64,000 bases of DNA from Clostridia bacterium (GCA_017452945.1 JAFTLD010000002.1:12632-76631), one strand, 5' to 3'. Numbered from the stretch's first letter, positions 24,269 through 33,937 are shown. Translations and numbers: made by a program. The notes: generated from the sequence alone by a model not told the origin.

Positions 24269-26359
24269 TCAATCGTGTTTTGGGGGAGCAAAAGGCGGCG
24301 GTTTATGCCCGTGTGGGGGCTCCGGTGGCCTGCCAACAGCATCCTGTTCGCTGATATAGCGCTTGGCTTGCGTGGAGAAAAGCTCATGGTAGCGTCCCTT
24401 TTTGTCCATCAGCGTGCGGTGGTCGCCTTCTTCAATCACGCGGCCGTATTCCATGACCAGGATTTTGGTTGCTACCGTGGCGCTGGAGAGGCGGTGCGAA
24501 ACAAAAATGGTGGTCTTGTCCGCGCGCAAACGGTCAAATTGATTGAAGATCTCCTGCTCAGCCATGGGGTCAAGCGAGGCGGTAGGCTCGTCCAAGATCA
24601 GTATGTCGCTTTCGCTGTAAAATGCGCGTGCAATGGCCAGCTTTTGCCATTGGCCGATCGAAAGCTCGATGCCGTCCGGTTCAAAGTAACGCATCAGCGC
24701 GGTGTCGTAACCGCCCGACAGCTTGGAAATATATTCGTCCGCGTTGGATTGGATAGCCGCTTGGCGGATCTTTTGCAGATCTGCCTTTTGATAAACGTCG
24801 CCAAATGCAATGTTTTCGGAAACGCTGACTGCATACTTGCCGAAATCCTGGAAGATGATGCCGAACATTTTGTAAAGGTCTTCCACGTCGTATTCACGCA
24901 GATCCTTGCCGTCCAGCAGGATCTTTCCCTCGGTGGGATCGTAAAGACGGGTCAATAGCTTGATCAGCGTGGTTTTTCCCGCACCGTTGAGTCCTACGAG
25001 CACAAGTGTTTCTCCCGGGCGGATGGTCACACAAACGTCATCCAGCACGCGGCGGTCGGATCCGGGGTAGCAAAAGCTGACGTGATCGAATACGATGGTG
25101 TGAGCGCTGCCGTGATGGACCTTGGCGGGCGTGGGATGCGGACATTCCTCTGTCGGCTCGGGCAGCACCGGAACAACGGTCTGCTTTTCCTTGATAAAGG
25201 CAATGAGGTTGTCAATAAACAGCGTGCCTTCATAAATGGTAGCCGAAACAGAGATCAGTGCCGAGATACAGGAGCTGACCGACATCAGAGAATTGGTGTA
25301 AAGGGAATAGTCACCGATCATCATGTTGCCGATGAAAACGTAATACGCAATCAAGGCAAAGAAAACGAGATAAGCTGCATTTGTTGCAACGTTTATGATC
25401 AGGTATCCGATGTTTTCACGCCAGATCAGACGGCGAAGTCCTGCAAAGTACTTATCAAACGTCGTTTGGTAGCGGTCAATAAAGGTGTCGGACAGGTGGA
25501 ACATACGCACCTCCTTGACCAGATCCTTGTTGACCATGAGATCGGAGTAGTAGTTCATTTGGCGACGATCCTTGGAGCGACGGCGTATGTAGTCAAAATT
25601 CTTGCGCCTGAAGGTAAAGTTGACAATAGCCGTGGGGATCGCCAATAAAACAATGGTAAGTGCTGCGATCCACATTTTGGGAATCATGACCAGCGTGATA
25701 ATGTATGAAGCCAGCTGAATGGCATGCGTGATGACCAAGAAGGTGGAGGAAAGGATCTGAATGGGGCGGTGGCCGGCTTCGCGGTTGGCGTTTTCCAGCT
25801 TTTCGTAAAATTCGGGCAGATCAAAGGAGGCCAGATCCAGCTCTTTGGCTTTTTCCATGATCATGACCTTGACTTGGCGTACCACCAGTTCACCGCCAAT
25901 GCGGGTTACAGCGTTGTTGATCAGGGAGATCATGGAGGAGACGATGCGGAGCATGAAAAAGAGCAAAACAAAGGAAAACACAAGCGAAGCCCAAAAGACG
26001 ATGTCATCGCTGCCCCTTACAATGCCAACGATCGCTTCCCACGGCAGTATGCGCAGAAAATCGTTTGGCTCTGCACCCGTCAATGCCAAGGAATAAGCGC
26101 TTTGCAGCGCATTGAGTATGGCACTGGAAACGTGCAGACTGGCAATGGGTAAAAGACCTTGCAAGAGCGCGATAAGGGACATTGAGATCAGAATCCAGGG
26201 GGCGGTTTTCCATACGATGGAAAAAATATAAAAAAGTCTTCCGAAAAATCCGGAGAGTAGTGTTTTCAGGTAAGAGGGAACTTCTTTGAGAGATTGCGGT
26301 TTGGGTATGGACTGCTTTTTTTGATCACCCGGAAACATGCCGGGAGGGGGACCCATCAT
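24269..26359 (-). CDS. ABC exporter (permease-ATPase) with proline-rich ends
   Basis: 696-residue fused ABC transporter. An N-terminal proline-rich cytoplasmic stretch (MMGPPPGMFPGDQKK) precedes six membrane helices (about 45-420). The ATPase domain has Walker A GLNGAGKTTL, signature ELSIGQWQKLAIARAF (LSIGQ instead of LSGGQ) and Walker B DILILDEPTASLD. The tail is again proline and histidine rich (GRPPEPPHGHKPPPFAPPKHD). The SIGQWQK form is typical of a clade of clostridial peptide or bacteriocin-type exporters, so a peptide substrate is possible. It would act as a homodimer. A second Met directly follows the first. It has its own promoter and no obvious partner gene. Confidence 0.88.
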   Translation of the reverse strand: MMGPPPGMFPGDQKKQSIPKPQSLKEVPSYLKTLLSGFFGRLFYIFSIVWKTAPWILISMSLIALLQGLLPIASLHVSSAILNALQSAYSLALTGAEPNDFLRILPWEAIVGIVRGSDDIVFWASLVFSFVLLFFMLRIVSSMISLINNAVTRIGGELVVRQVKVMIMEKAKELDLASFDLPEFYEKLENANREAGHRPIQILSSTFLVITHAIQLASYIITLVMIPKMWIAALTIVLLAIPTAIVNFTFRRKNFDYIRRRSKDRRQMNYYSDLMVNKDLVKEVRMFHLSDTFIDRYQTTFDKYFAGLRRLIWRENIGYLIINVATNAAYLVFFALIAYYVFIGNMMIGDYSLYTNSLMSVSSCISALISVSATIYEGTLFIDNLIAFIKEKQTVVPVLPEPTEECPHPTPAKVHHGSAHTIVFDHVSFCYPGSDRRVLDDVCVTIRPGETLVLVGLNGAGKTTLIKLLTRLYDPTEGKILLDGKDLREYDVEDLYKMFGIIFQDFGKYAVSVSENIAFGDVYQKADLQKIRQAAIQSNADEYISKLSGGYDTALMRYFEPDGIELSIGQWQKLAIARAFYSESDILILDEPTASLDPMAEQEIFNQFDRLRADKTTIFVSHRLSSATVATKILVMEYGRVIEEGDHRTLMDKKGRYHELFSTQAKRYISEQDAVGRPPEPPHGHKPPPFAPPKHD

Positions 26360-26392
26360 ACTATTTCACTTCCTTTATAAGCTGATACGTTT

Positions 26393-26421
26393 ATTATACC
26401 ATTGACTGCATTTGATTACAA
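26393..26421 (-). promoter_or_regulatory. Promoter of the 696-aa ABC exporter
   Basis: Minus strand TTGTAA (26416-26421), 17-bp spacer ending TGG, TATAAT (26393-26398). Confidence 0.7.
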
Positions 26422-26520
26422 GGATAATCACGAAAAATTCACCGAAAAAAGATTTGCTGCCGACATAACCGAAGAGAGGAGTATTCAGGCACAAATGAAT
26501 GTAAATATTTTGCGCACGAC

Positions 26521-26549
26521 TTGATTTATGGCGCAAAATGCGGTAAAAT
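26521..26549 (+). promoter_or_regulatory. Promoter of the DUF1015-yhaO-yhaN operon
   Basis: TTGATT (26521-26526), 17-bp spacer, TAAAAT (26544-26549), 31 bases before the ATG at 26581. Confidence 0.65.
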
Positions 26550-26580
26550 AGATATAGTAAACCATGAAAGAGGTACATAT

Positions 26581-27834
26581 ATGAAATACAGCTTTTCTCC
26601 TGCGGATATTTTGCTGCCTGATTTTTCACAGCACGAGGCTTACCTGTGGGCAACGGTGGCTTGCGATCAGTTTACCAGTGAGCCCGAATACTGGGAGGCT
26701 GCGGAGCGCAAGGTGGGGAAAGAGCCCTCTACGCTGCGCATGATCCTGCCTGAGGTGTATCTGGATCAGCAGGAGCAACGCATCCCACAGATCAATGCTG
26801 CAATGGATGAGTATCTTGTTGAGGTGCTTAAGGAGCATAAGAATTGCATGATCTACGTGCGCAGACAGCAATCGGACAGCACGATCAGACAGGGACTGAT
26901 GGGACTTATCGATTTGGAGGAATACGACTATCATAAGGGCGCGCAAACGCTCATCCGCGCCACCGAGGGAACCGTGCTTGAGAGAATTCCGCCGCGCGTT
27001 CGGGTGCGCCGCGGAGCAAGCCTTGAGCTGCCTCACGTTATGCTGCTGATCGATGACCCGGAGCATACCGTTATGCCCTTGGCACACAGCCTCTGTGAGC
27101 AAGAACCGGCATATGCGTTCCGTTTGATGTTGGGCGGCGGTGAGATCTGCGGCTTTTTCATCCCCGGTGAGCGAACCGAAAGCATTGCACAGGCGTTGGA
27201 TGCCTTGGTGACCGAGGAGCAGATGCAGGCACGCTACGGTAAGGAGGGCCTTGCGCCCTTGCTGTTTGCGGTGGGTGACGGCAACCATTCGCTGGCAACC
27301 GCCAAGGCCTGCTATGAGGAGCTCAAGCAAAAGCTCGGGGAGGAGGCCTTGGAGCATCCTGCCCGTTACGCGCTTTGTGAGGTGGTCAATCTGCATGATC
27401 CGTCCTTGCACTTTGAGCCGATTTACCGCGTGATGTTCGGTGCGGATCCCGATGACGTGCTGGCAGAATTCCGTGCCTATGCCGCGTCCTTGCAGGGCAG
27501 CGCGGCTACGCAGAGCGTGCTGTGCGTTTGCGGAGCGCGCGAGGAGCAGATCACGGTCGAGCATCCCGAAAAGCAGTTGACCGTGGGAACGGTGCAGGAT
27601 TTTGCGGATATTTATCTTGCAGCGCATCCCGAGGTGCGTATCGACTATATCCACGGTGAAAAAGCGTTGCGCACGCTGGCAAGCAGTGATGATGCGATCG
27701 GGTTTTTATTTGACGGTATGCATAAGAGTGAGCTTTTCAAAACGGTTATTTTTGAGGGAGCCCTGCCCAAAAAGACCTTTTCGATGGGACATGCCAAGGA
27801 TAAGAGATACTATCTGGAGGCTCGTAAAATTTGA
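26581..27834 (+). CDS. DUF1015 family protein
   Basis: 417-residue soluble protein of the DUF1015 family. It starts MKYSFSPADILLPD and carries FAVGDGNHSLATAKACYEEL (about residue 230), with the DGNHS motif typical of the family, and DGMHKSELFKTVIFEGALP near the end. Function is not established; members occur next to serine/phosphoglycerate metabolism genes in some genomes. Here it is the first gene of an operon with a nuclease pair and a flavin oxidoreductase. The start is the ATG at 26581 with AGAGGT about 7 bases upstream; the ORF could extend upstream only through the promoter. Confidence 0.85.
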   Translation: MKYSFSPADILLPDFSQHEAYLWATVACDQFTSEPEYWEAAERKVGKEPSTLRMILPEVYLDQQEQRIPQINAAMDEYLVEVLKEHKNCMIYVRRQQSDSTIRQGLMGLIDLEEYDYHKGAQTLIRATEGTVLERIPPRVRVRRGASLELPHVMLLIDDPEHTVMPLAHSLCEQEPAYAFRLMLGGGEICGFFIPGERTESIAQALDALVTEEQMQARYGKEGLAPLLFAVGDGNHSLATAKACYEELKQKLGEEALEHPARYALCEVVNLHDPSLHFEPIYRVMFGADPDDVLAEFRAYAASLQGSAATQSVLCVCGAREEQITVEHPEKQLTVGTVQDFADIYLAAHPEVRIDYIHGEKALRTLASSDDAIGFLFDGMHKSELFKTVIFEGALPKKTFSMGHAKDKRYYLEARKI

Positions 27835-27848
27835 GCAAAGGAGTGCTT

Positions 27849-28931
27849 ATGAAGCTTTTACATTGTGCGGATATCCATCTGGATTCGGTCATGGAATCCA
27901 ATCTCTCGCCCGAACAGGCTAAGGAGCGTAAGCGAGAGCTTCTCTCCGGCTTTGCTGATCTGGTGCGGTATGGAGCAGAGCATGACGTGCGAGGCATTTT
28001 GATTGCGGGAGATCTGTTTGACGGTGCATCCTGCGCCAAGCGCACCAGAACGTACGTGCTGGATCTGATCAGACAGTATCCGCAGATCGAATTTTTCTAT
28101 CTTTCGGGCAATCACGACGAGGGTGAGGTGGGTTTTACCGATACCAAAACTCCACTGCCCGAAAATCTGCACACCTTCACCGATGCGTGGCAGGAATATA
28201 CGCTGGAGGGCGTCAGCATCTGGGGATGTGTGGATCCTTCCGGGAAGGAAACATATGACGCGCTTGTACCGGACGCATCGCGCATCAATATCGCCGTGCT
28301 GCACGGTCAGATCTATGAATCGGATACCCATTATGACGGGGGCGTCAATCTGCGTGCATTGGCAGATAAGGGACTTGACTATCTGGCGCTTGGACATATT
28401 CATTCTTACCGCATTGATACGTTGGATGCACGCGGTGTTTATTGCTATGCAGGATGCCCCGAGGGAAGAGGCTTTGACGAATGCGGCAACAAGGGATTTG
28501 TGATGCTCGATATCGGAGAGGATGGAAAAATTACCACGCAATTCGTCTCGCTTGCAAGACGGAAATGCCACGTGTTTTCGGTGGACGTCTCGGAGTGTGA
28601 CAGCCTGCTCTCCTTGGAGAAGACCGTGCTTGATGCCTGCGTAGCGGCCGCCCCGGAGGATATGGTCAAGGTGGAGCTTGTGGGCAGCGTTGCCCCGGAG
28701 ACCTGTCATGATGCAGGATACATGGCCGGTGTGCTTTTGGATCGTTTTTATTTCGCCAAGGTGTACGATAAGACCAGATTGAGCATTCGTGCCGAGGACT
28801 ATCAGAACGATATTTCGCTCAAGGGTGAGTTCGTGCGTCTGGTGTTGGCATCGACTTTGGATGAGGAGATCAAAATGCAGGTGATAGAAAAGGGCATCCG
28901 CGCCCTTGGCGGTGAGGAGGTGGATGCATGA
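27849..28931 (+). CDS. YhaO/SbcD-like metallophosphoesterase (DNA repair exonuclease)
   Basis: 360 residues. The calcineurin-like phosphoesterase motifs are all present: HCADIHLDS (residues 5-13), AGDLFDG (about 55), YLSGNHDEG (about 88), LHGQIY (about 153) and LALGHIHSYRI (about 180). In SbcD and YhaO these bind two metal ions for nuclease action. The C-terminal third has the beta-rich cap of YhaO-type proteins. The ATG at 27849 has AAAGGAG 6 bases upstream. Its stop overlaps the next gene (ATGA), which encodes the matching SbcC-type ATPase, so the two probably form one Mre11-Rad50-like complex. Confidence 0.9.
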   Translation: MKLLHCADIHLDSVMESNLSPEQAKERKRELLSGFADLVRYGAEHDVRGILIAGDLFDGASCAKRTRTYVLDLIRQYPQIEFFYLSGNHDEGEVGFTDTKTPLPENLHTFTDAWQEYTLEGVSIWGCVDPSGKETYDALVPDASRINIAVLHGQIYESDTHYDGGVNLRALADKGLDYLALGHIHSYRIDTLDARGVYCYAGCPEGRGFDECGNKGFVMLDIGEDGKITTQFVSLARRKCHVFSVDVSECDSLLSLEKTVLDACVAAAPEDMVKVELVGSVAPETCHDAGYMAGVLLDRFYFAKVYDKTRLSIRAEDYQNDISLKGEFVRLVLASTLDEEIKMQVIEKGIRALGGEEVDA

Positions 28932-31366
28932 AGCTGATCCGACTCTACGTGGCAGGCTTTGGAAACCTGCAGGATTTTTCCTATGAGTTTTCTGATGGCG
29001 TAAATGTTATCACTGCACCCAACGGCTGGGGAAAGAGTACCTTCGCGGCCTTTTTACGCAGTATGTTTTACGGTCTTGGCGACACCCGCGCACGCAGCGT
29101 GGCGGAGAATCCGCGCAAGCGTTATATTCCTTGGACGGGCGGCAGATTTGGTGGCAATCTTGAATTCGAGGTGAACGGAAAAGGATATAGGATCGAACGC
29201 TTTTTCGGAGCAAAGGAGAGTGAGGATACCTTTACGCTGTTTGCATTGGACACAGGAAAACCCAGCGATGATTATAGTGAGCGTATTGGTGAGGAACTGT
29301 TCGGGATTGATGCGGATGGCTTTTGCCGAACCGTATACATGGACGCATCGGCACATACGCACGGCAAAGTAGATAAATCGGCCAACAACAGCATCAATAC
29401 CAAGCTCAATCATCTGTTGCAGGCTGAAAACGACCTTGGTAATTATGAAGAGGCGATGGATGCATTGCTGCGCCGCAAGAGATATTACAGGACGACAGGC
29501 GAGCGCGGTGAGATCTATAACGGGGAGCGTCGCATGCTCGAGCTGCAAAGACAGATCGAAGTATGCGCTTCTCAAAAGGCGCAGGCACAACAGCTGGATG
29601 AACAGATCGCATGTCTGACGCCTGTCGTACAACAAAGTGAGCAGGAAGTGCAAAGGTTGCAGCAGGATCTGGCACGTGCAGCCGGTCAAAAGCAGCGCAG
29701 AACGGTGTTGGAAACCTACAGCCGCATGCGCAGTGAGATTTCGGCAGCCAAACGCGAGGCGGATGTCGTGCAGGCAGAATTTGTGGGTGAGGTGCCCCTG
29801 CTTGCCGAGGCTGAGCAGTATCAGGTACTTGCAGGACAGCTGACTACGCTGCAAGGCAGAGCGCAACAGGTGCAAAGCGATAAAAGTATAAAAGAAGCGT
29901 TGGCAGGTCTTGCTCCCATGTTTGCGAATGGTGTAACTTCCTTGGCCGAAATCGATGCAGCCTTGAAGGCTTGCAACGAGCTTCGTGACATTGAGGGTGA
30001 GCTCCGTGCGCACAAGGCTCTGGCAGATTCACTCGCGGAGCAGGCAGATGCCATCGGCGATCCCGCGCCCCTCAAAAAGAGCAAGCAGGGCAGAAGGGCA
30101 ACGGCTGGCAAGGTGCTTGGCGTTGTGCTTGCGTGCTTGTCCGTAGCCATGCTGATCACAGCCGCAGTCATGCTGCTTAGCAGCCGCGTGGTGCTTGGCG
30201 TGATCTGCGGTATTGGCGGTGTTGCGTTTTTGGGATTTGCCGTATTTGTGCTGTTGAGTGCTGTTTCAGCCGCCCAGCTTTCGGGCAGGTCAAAGCGAGC
30301 TGCCGATGCAGCATTCAAAATCGAAACCAAAAAGCGTTTGCTCGAAGAGCGTGAGCGTGAGCTCTCGCTGGCACAAGCGTGTAAAGAGCGCTATACGGAC
30401 AAAGCATCCGTGCCTGTTGCACTTGCACAAAAGCACGGATTGAACGTGGACGTGGGATATATTTCTGCGCTGAGCTCATTGCGCCATGCTACCGAGCAAT
30501 ATTTACGTCTTTGCGAGCAGCAAAAAGCTAAGGATGCGCTGTATGAGGGGATCGTTGCCGAGGCGGACGAGGTCTGGGACAGCATATGTGCATTTTTGAA
30601 GCGTTGGAACCGATCCTTTGATCGCTCGGATTGTGCCTTTGTGTTAGCTGAGATGCGCACGGTGCTCTCCGATTTACAAAGAAGAAGACAGGAGATTGCC
30701 CAAAAAGAAGATGCTGCACGCAAATATGCCCTGGAGAATAACGTGCGCGGCCTGGCAGAAGCCGGTGGTAACGATGACTGGGCACTGCCCGACCCGGATG
30801 TGATCTCTTCGCAATGGGAGCAGAGCCAAGTGCTTTATAAGCAGCAAAACGCACAACTGACCGCGCTTGTACAAAAAGCGGAGGCGCTTTACGAAGCAGC
30901 GGATGCATACGGTGCGCTGGTTGCGGAAAAGCAGGCTTTGAGCGATACGCTGCAGCAGCAGAATGCCAATTACAATGCGATTGTGTTGGCGGAAAAATAC
31001 ATGGCACAGGCAAGAGAGAATCTTTCCTCGCGGTATTTGAACAGAATGCAAAATGCTTTTCTTGGCCGCATGCAGCAAATGGGCGGTGAACAGCTGCGTT
31101 TCACCATGGACACCGATTTCGGTATTATGCTCATGGAAAAGGGCAAGAGCCGCAGCATCGAGTATCTGAGCAGCGGTTGGAGAGATATGGTGGGCTTTTG
31201 CTTAAGGCTTTCCTTGGCGGACGGTTTATTCGAGCAGCAGAAGCCGTGTCTTGTGCTGGATGATCCCTTTGTTTATTTAGACACCGAGCGCGCCTTGGCG
31301 GCACGCAGACTTCTGGATGCACTGGCAGAGGAGTATCAGATCATCTACCTGACTTGCAGAGAATGA
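28928..31366 (+). CDS. YhaN/SbcC-like ATPase with internal membrane hairpin
   Basis: 812-residue SMC-like ATPase. The N-terminus KLIRLYVAGFGNLQDFSYEF and Walker A APNGWGKSTF (about residue 31) resemble SbcC/YhaN. Long coiled coils rich in Glu, Gln and Ala run from about 190 to 390 and from about 460 to 720. Between them lie two hydrophobic segments (VLGVVLACLSVAMLITAAVML, about 395-417; VVLGVICGIGGVAFLGFAVFV, about 421-443) where Rad50 proteins have a zinc hook. The C-terminus has signature LSSGWRDMVGFCLRL and Walker B CLVLDDPFVYLD (about 775). The membrane hairpin suggests anchoring of the complex, as proposed for YhaN. Coupled to the nuclease gene. Confidence 0.88.
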   Translation: MKLIRLYVAGFGNLQDFSYEFSDGVNVITAPNGWGKSTFAAFLRSMFYGLGDTRARSVAENPRKRYIPWTGGRFGGNLEFEVNGKGYRIERFFGAKESEDTFTLFALDTGKPSDDYSERIGEELFGIDADGFCRTVYMDASAHTHGKVDKSANNSINTKLNHLLQAENDLGNYEEAMDALLRRKRYYRTTGERGEIYNGERRMLELQRQIEVCASQKAQAQQLDEQIACLTPVVQQSEQEVQRLQQDLARAAGQKQRRTVLETYSRMRSEISAAKREADVVQAEFVGEVPLLAEAEQYQVLAGQLTTLQGRAQQVQSDKSIKEALAGLAPMFANGVTSLAEIDAALKACNELRDIEGELRAHKALADSLAEQADAIGDPAPLKKSKQGRRATAGKVLGVVLACLSVAMLITAAVMLLSSRVVLGVICGIGGVAFLGFAVFVLLSAVSAAQLSGRSKRAADAAFKIETKKRLLEERERELSLAQACKERYTDKASVPVALAQKHGLNVDVGYISALSSLRHATEQYLRLCEQQKAKDALYEGIVAEADEVWDSICAFLKRWNRSFDRSDCAFVLAEMRTVLSDLQRRRQEIAQKEDAARKYALENNVRGLAEAGGNDDWALPDPDVISSQWEQSQVLYKQQNAQLTALVQKAEALYEAADAYGALVAEKQALSDTLQQQNANYNAIVLAEKYMAQARENLSSRYLNRMQNAFLGRMQQMGGEQLRFTMDTDFGIMLMEKGKSRSIEYLSSGWRDMVGFCLRLSLADGLFEQQKPCLVLDDPFVYLDTERALAARRLLDALAEEYQIIYLTCRE

Positions 31367-31400
31367 CAGCTATCAAATTTACAGAAATGGATCAAATAAA

Positions 31401-32864
31401 ATGGCGAATATTATTATTGTCGGTGCAGGTGTTGCGGGGCTTTCCGCAGGCATCTGTGCACAAATGGAGGGGCATCAAGCCACTATATATGAGCGGCATT
31501 TCAAAGCCGGAGGTAACCTGACGGGCTGGGATCGCCAAGGCTATCACATCGATAACTGCATCCATTGGCTGACGGGAACCAACCCCGTTACCGATTTCTA
31601 CAAAATGTGGGAAAAGTTTGGAGCTCTTGGCAAAGGCATCAAGGTGCATCAGCCTGAAAACCTGTATACCTATGAGGACGCACAGGGGCAGCAGCTTTCA
31701 CTCAACGAAAGCATCAGCCGACTGCAAAGGGATATGCTGGCCATTGCGCCTGAGGACAAAAAGGAGATCAATGGCTTTATCAGAGCCGTTCGCTCCATCC
31801 AAAGGCTCAACGGTATAGGAGGAAAAGCTTGCGAGCGTGCAAGTAACGCATGGGAAAAGCTGATCAGCGTACCGGATATGCTCAAGTATTATAAGTGCAG
31901 CATCAAGGATCTGGGTGCGCGCTTCAAGAATCCCATGCTGAGTGAGTTTTTTAAGTCCTTTATGCCCGAACAGTTCAGTGCGCTTGCTTTGATTATGGTT
32001 TTTTCCACCTTCACAGGTAAAAACGGTGCTATTCCGCATGGCTCGTCCTGTGTCATGGCTGATCGCATGGCCGAAAAATTCCGATCGCTTGGCGGTGTGT
32101 TGCATTTGAAAAAGGGTGTGGCTAAGATCAAGGTGCAGGGCAATGCAGCCGCATCGGTGACGTTGGATGACGGCACGACTGCAACGGCAGAGCAGTTTAT
32201 CATCACTGCTGATCCTGCCGTGGCGTTTGGTACGCTGCTGGATCGCGCGTACATGCCGAAAAAATTGTCAGAGCAGTATGCCGACAGCAATATGATCCGT
32301 TTTTCCAGCACGCATTGTGCCTTTGCGTTTGACGGTGAGGACGTGCCGTTTTGCGGTGAGATGATCTACGAGATTCCCGCGCAATACAGGAAATTACTGT
32401 GCGGCAGGTACGTGATGCTGCGCGAGTTTTCGCACGAGCCGGGCTTTTCTCCCAAGGGAAAGAGCCTGCTTCAGACCATGATCTATTGCCTGGAGGACGA
32501 TGCAAAGTCGTTGGTGGCATTACATGGGGATAAAGACGCGTATGCCGATAGAAAGAGGAGAATGACAGAAGCAGTGGAGCAGATTATCTGTGATCGCATG
32601 CCCGCGCTGCGCGGCAGGATCAGCTGCATCGACTCTTGGACCCCTGCTACCTACAATCGCTTCGTCGGCTCCGAGATCGGCTCGTTTATGAGCTTTGTCA
32701 TGCCCGCAGGCGCTGCTCCCGTGCAGCTGTCCGGCAAGATCGACGGACTTTCCAACGTCTATCTTGCAACGCAGTGGCAAATGGCCCCCGGCGGCCTTCC
32801 CATCGCAGCCAACACAGGCATGGATGCGATCAAGCTGATCAATCAAAAAGAAAAGAAAAAATAA
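31401..32864 (+). CDS. CrtI-like NAD(P)/FAD-dependent oxidoreductase
   Basis: 487-residue flavoprotein of the phytoene-desaturase/all-trans-retinol saturase type. The N-terminus IIIVGAGVAGLSAGICAQMEGH is the dinucleotide-binding fold, followed by TIYERHFKAGGNLTGW and GYHIDNCIHWLTG. A C-terminal segment NVYLATQWQMAPGGLPIAANTGMDAI closes the FAD site. Such proteins occur in many gut anaerobes that make no carotenoids and may isomerise or reduce fatty acids or lipids; substrate unknown. The ribosome site before the ATG is weak (TGGATC), and it lies 34 bases after the yhaN-like gene, so it may be the operon's last gene. A terminator follows. Confidence 0.82.
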   Translation: MANIIIVGAGVAGLSAGICAQMEGHQATIYERHFKAGGNLTGWDRQGYHIDNCIHWLTGTNPVTDFYKMWEKFGALGKGIKVHQPENLYTYEDAQGQQLSLNESISRLQRDMLAIAPEDKKEINGFIRAVRSIQRLNGIGGKACERASNAWEKLISVPDMLKYYKCSIKDLGARFKNPMLSEFFKSFMPEQFSALALIMVFSTFTGKNGAIPHGSSCVMADRMAEKFRSLGGVLHLKKGVAKIKVQGNAAASVTLDDGTTATAEQFIITADPAVAFGTLLDRAYMPKKLSEQYADSNMIRFSSTHCAFAFDGEDVPFCGEMIYEIPAQYRKLLCGRYVMLREFSHEPGFSPKGKSLLQTMIYCLEDDAKSLVALHGDKDAYADRKRRMTEAVEQIICDRMPALRGRISCIDSWTPATYNRFVGSEIGSFMSFVMPAGAAPVQLSGKIDGLSNVYLATQWQMAPGGLPIAANTGMDAIKLINQKEKKK

Positions 32865-32880
32865 AATACTAATGAGTAAA

Positions 32881-32914
32881 AGAAAATCCTCACCGCAGTG
32901 AGGATTTTCTTTGT
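32881..32914 (+). terminator. Terminator after the CrtI-like gene
   Basis: Perfect 13-bp stem AGAAAATCCTCAC/GTGAGGATTTTCT with CGCA loop, then TTGT. Confidence 0.8.
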
Positions 32915-33010
32915 ATATCAGTGGAGTTGCGTCGATCGTGTTTCGTGGCAGCCGGGTGTGTCACAGCTCCGCTGTTTTTGGGGCACTTTGCAAGGCTGCT
33001 TTCGAAATGA

Positions 33011-33937
33011 TTACTTCTTATTCTTTTCCTTGGCGCGTTTGTCGTTGATGATCTGCATATGTTCTGCGGTGATCAGCTCAACGCCGTTTTCACGTGCCCA
33101 GTCCACGCATCCCTTGAGCACCAAGGGCAAAAATACGCGTGGCACTGCCAGCACGGTTTCCAGAGCGTCGTCGGTGAACTTGATCTTGTCATCTGCACGG
33201 TCAGCTGCATAACGAACAGAGGCCAGCGAGGCCTTGCGCATCTGGAGCAGCTCGGCTCTCATTCGGGTCTTGCGGTGGAACCAGAAGTTTTTGCTGTCGC
33301 GGTAGCCGTAATCCACGGGCAGGGCGGGGAAGTCCTTTGCCTTGACGCCGTTTATGATGGCATCACGGTACTTTTTCTTCATCAAAATCTTGTCCACGCG
33401 CAAAATAAAGTGCGCACCGAACTTGGAGGTAATGCCGTTGAAGTCGTGATAAGGCCCTTCGTAGCCGTTCAGCTCACCGGGCAGGCCCTTGTCCGCACCG
33501 TCAAGCTCGCGCATCCACGTGCATTCAATGGCTTCGATGGCATCGGTCAGCATCATGGGTCTTGCTTCGCCCGTTTCCTCTTCCAAGAGGGATTTCTCCA
33601 ACTTGAAATTGCACTTGGGCATCTTTTCCTCGGGCTTATCACCCGGCCAGGAAAGCTTGACAGCCTCCTTAAAGGTAGAGGGCTTATCGTCAATGAAATT
33701 CAGCGTGCACTTGCCGTTGCGCAGAATGTTCTGTGCGGTATTGGACGAGTTGCGGCAGCAAAGCAGCATGGCATAATAGTCCTTGCCTGCCACGTAGTAG
33801 GGCTGTACCAGCGAATAAGGGCCGAGGTTGGTCGTGCCGTCCTCACAAAGCGTTGAAATGATGACGGTTGGCATGGGGAAAAACAGAGAGGTCTGATAAA
33901 AATTGTCTACGATACGAAGGTTTTCAAAGCTGCTCAT
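33011..33937 (-). CDS. Flavin reductase-like protein with C-terminal PCP_red-like helical domain
   Basis: 308 residues, MSSFENLRIVDNFYQTSLFFPMPTV-type start. The first 190 residues fit the FMN-binding split barrel (flavin reductase family: PTVIISTLCEDGTTNLGPYSLVQP, then LLCCRNSSNTAQNIL). The last 50 residues (TDDALETVLAVPRVFLPLVL to ENGVELITAEHMQIIND) resemble the short PCP_red helical domain found at the end of light-independent protochlorophyllide reductase subunits; this is recognised by pattern only. The ATG at 33937 has AAAGGAG 8 bases upstream. Divergent from the glycosidase gene; no partner reductase or oxygenase is seen. Confidence 0.7.
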   Translation of the reverse strand: MSSFENLRIVDNFYQTSLFFPMPTVIISTLCEDGTTNLGPYSLVQPYYVAGKDYYAMLLCCRNSSNTAQNILRNGKCTLNFIDDKPSTFKEAVKLSWPGDKPEEKMPKCNFKLEKSLLEEETGEARPMMLTDAIEAIECTWMRELDGADKGLPGELNGYEGPYHDFNGITSKFGAHFILRVDKILMKKKYRDAIINGVKAKDFPALPVDYGYRDSKNFWFHRKTRMRAELLQMRKASLASVRYAADRADDKIKFTDDALETVLAVPRVFLPLVLKGCVDWARENGVELITAEHMQIINDKRAKEKNKK

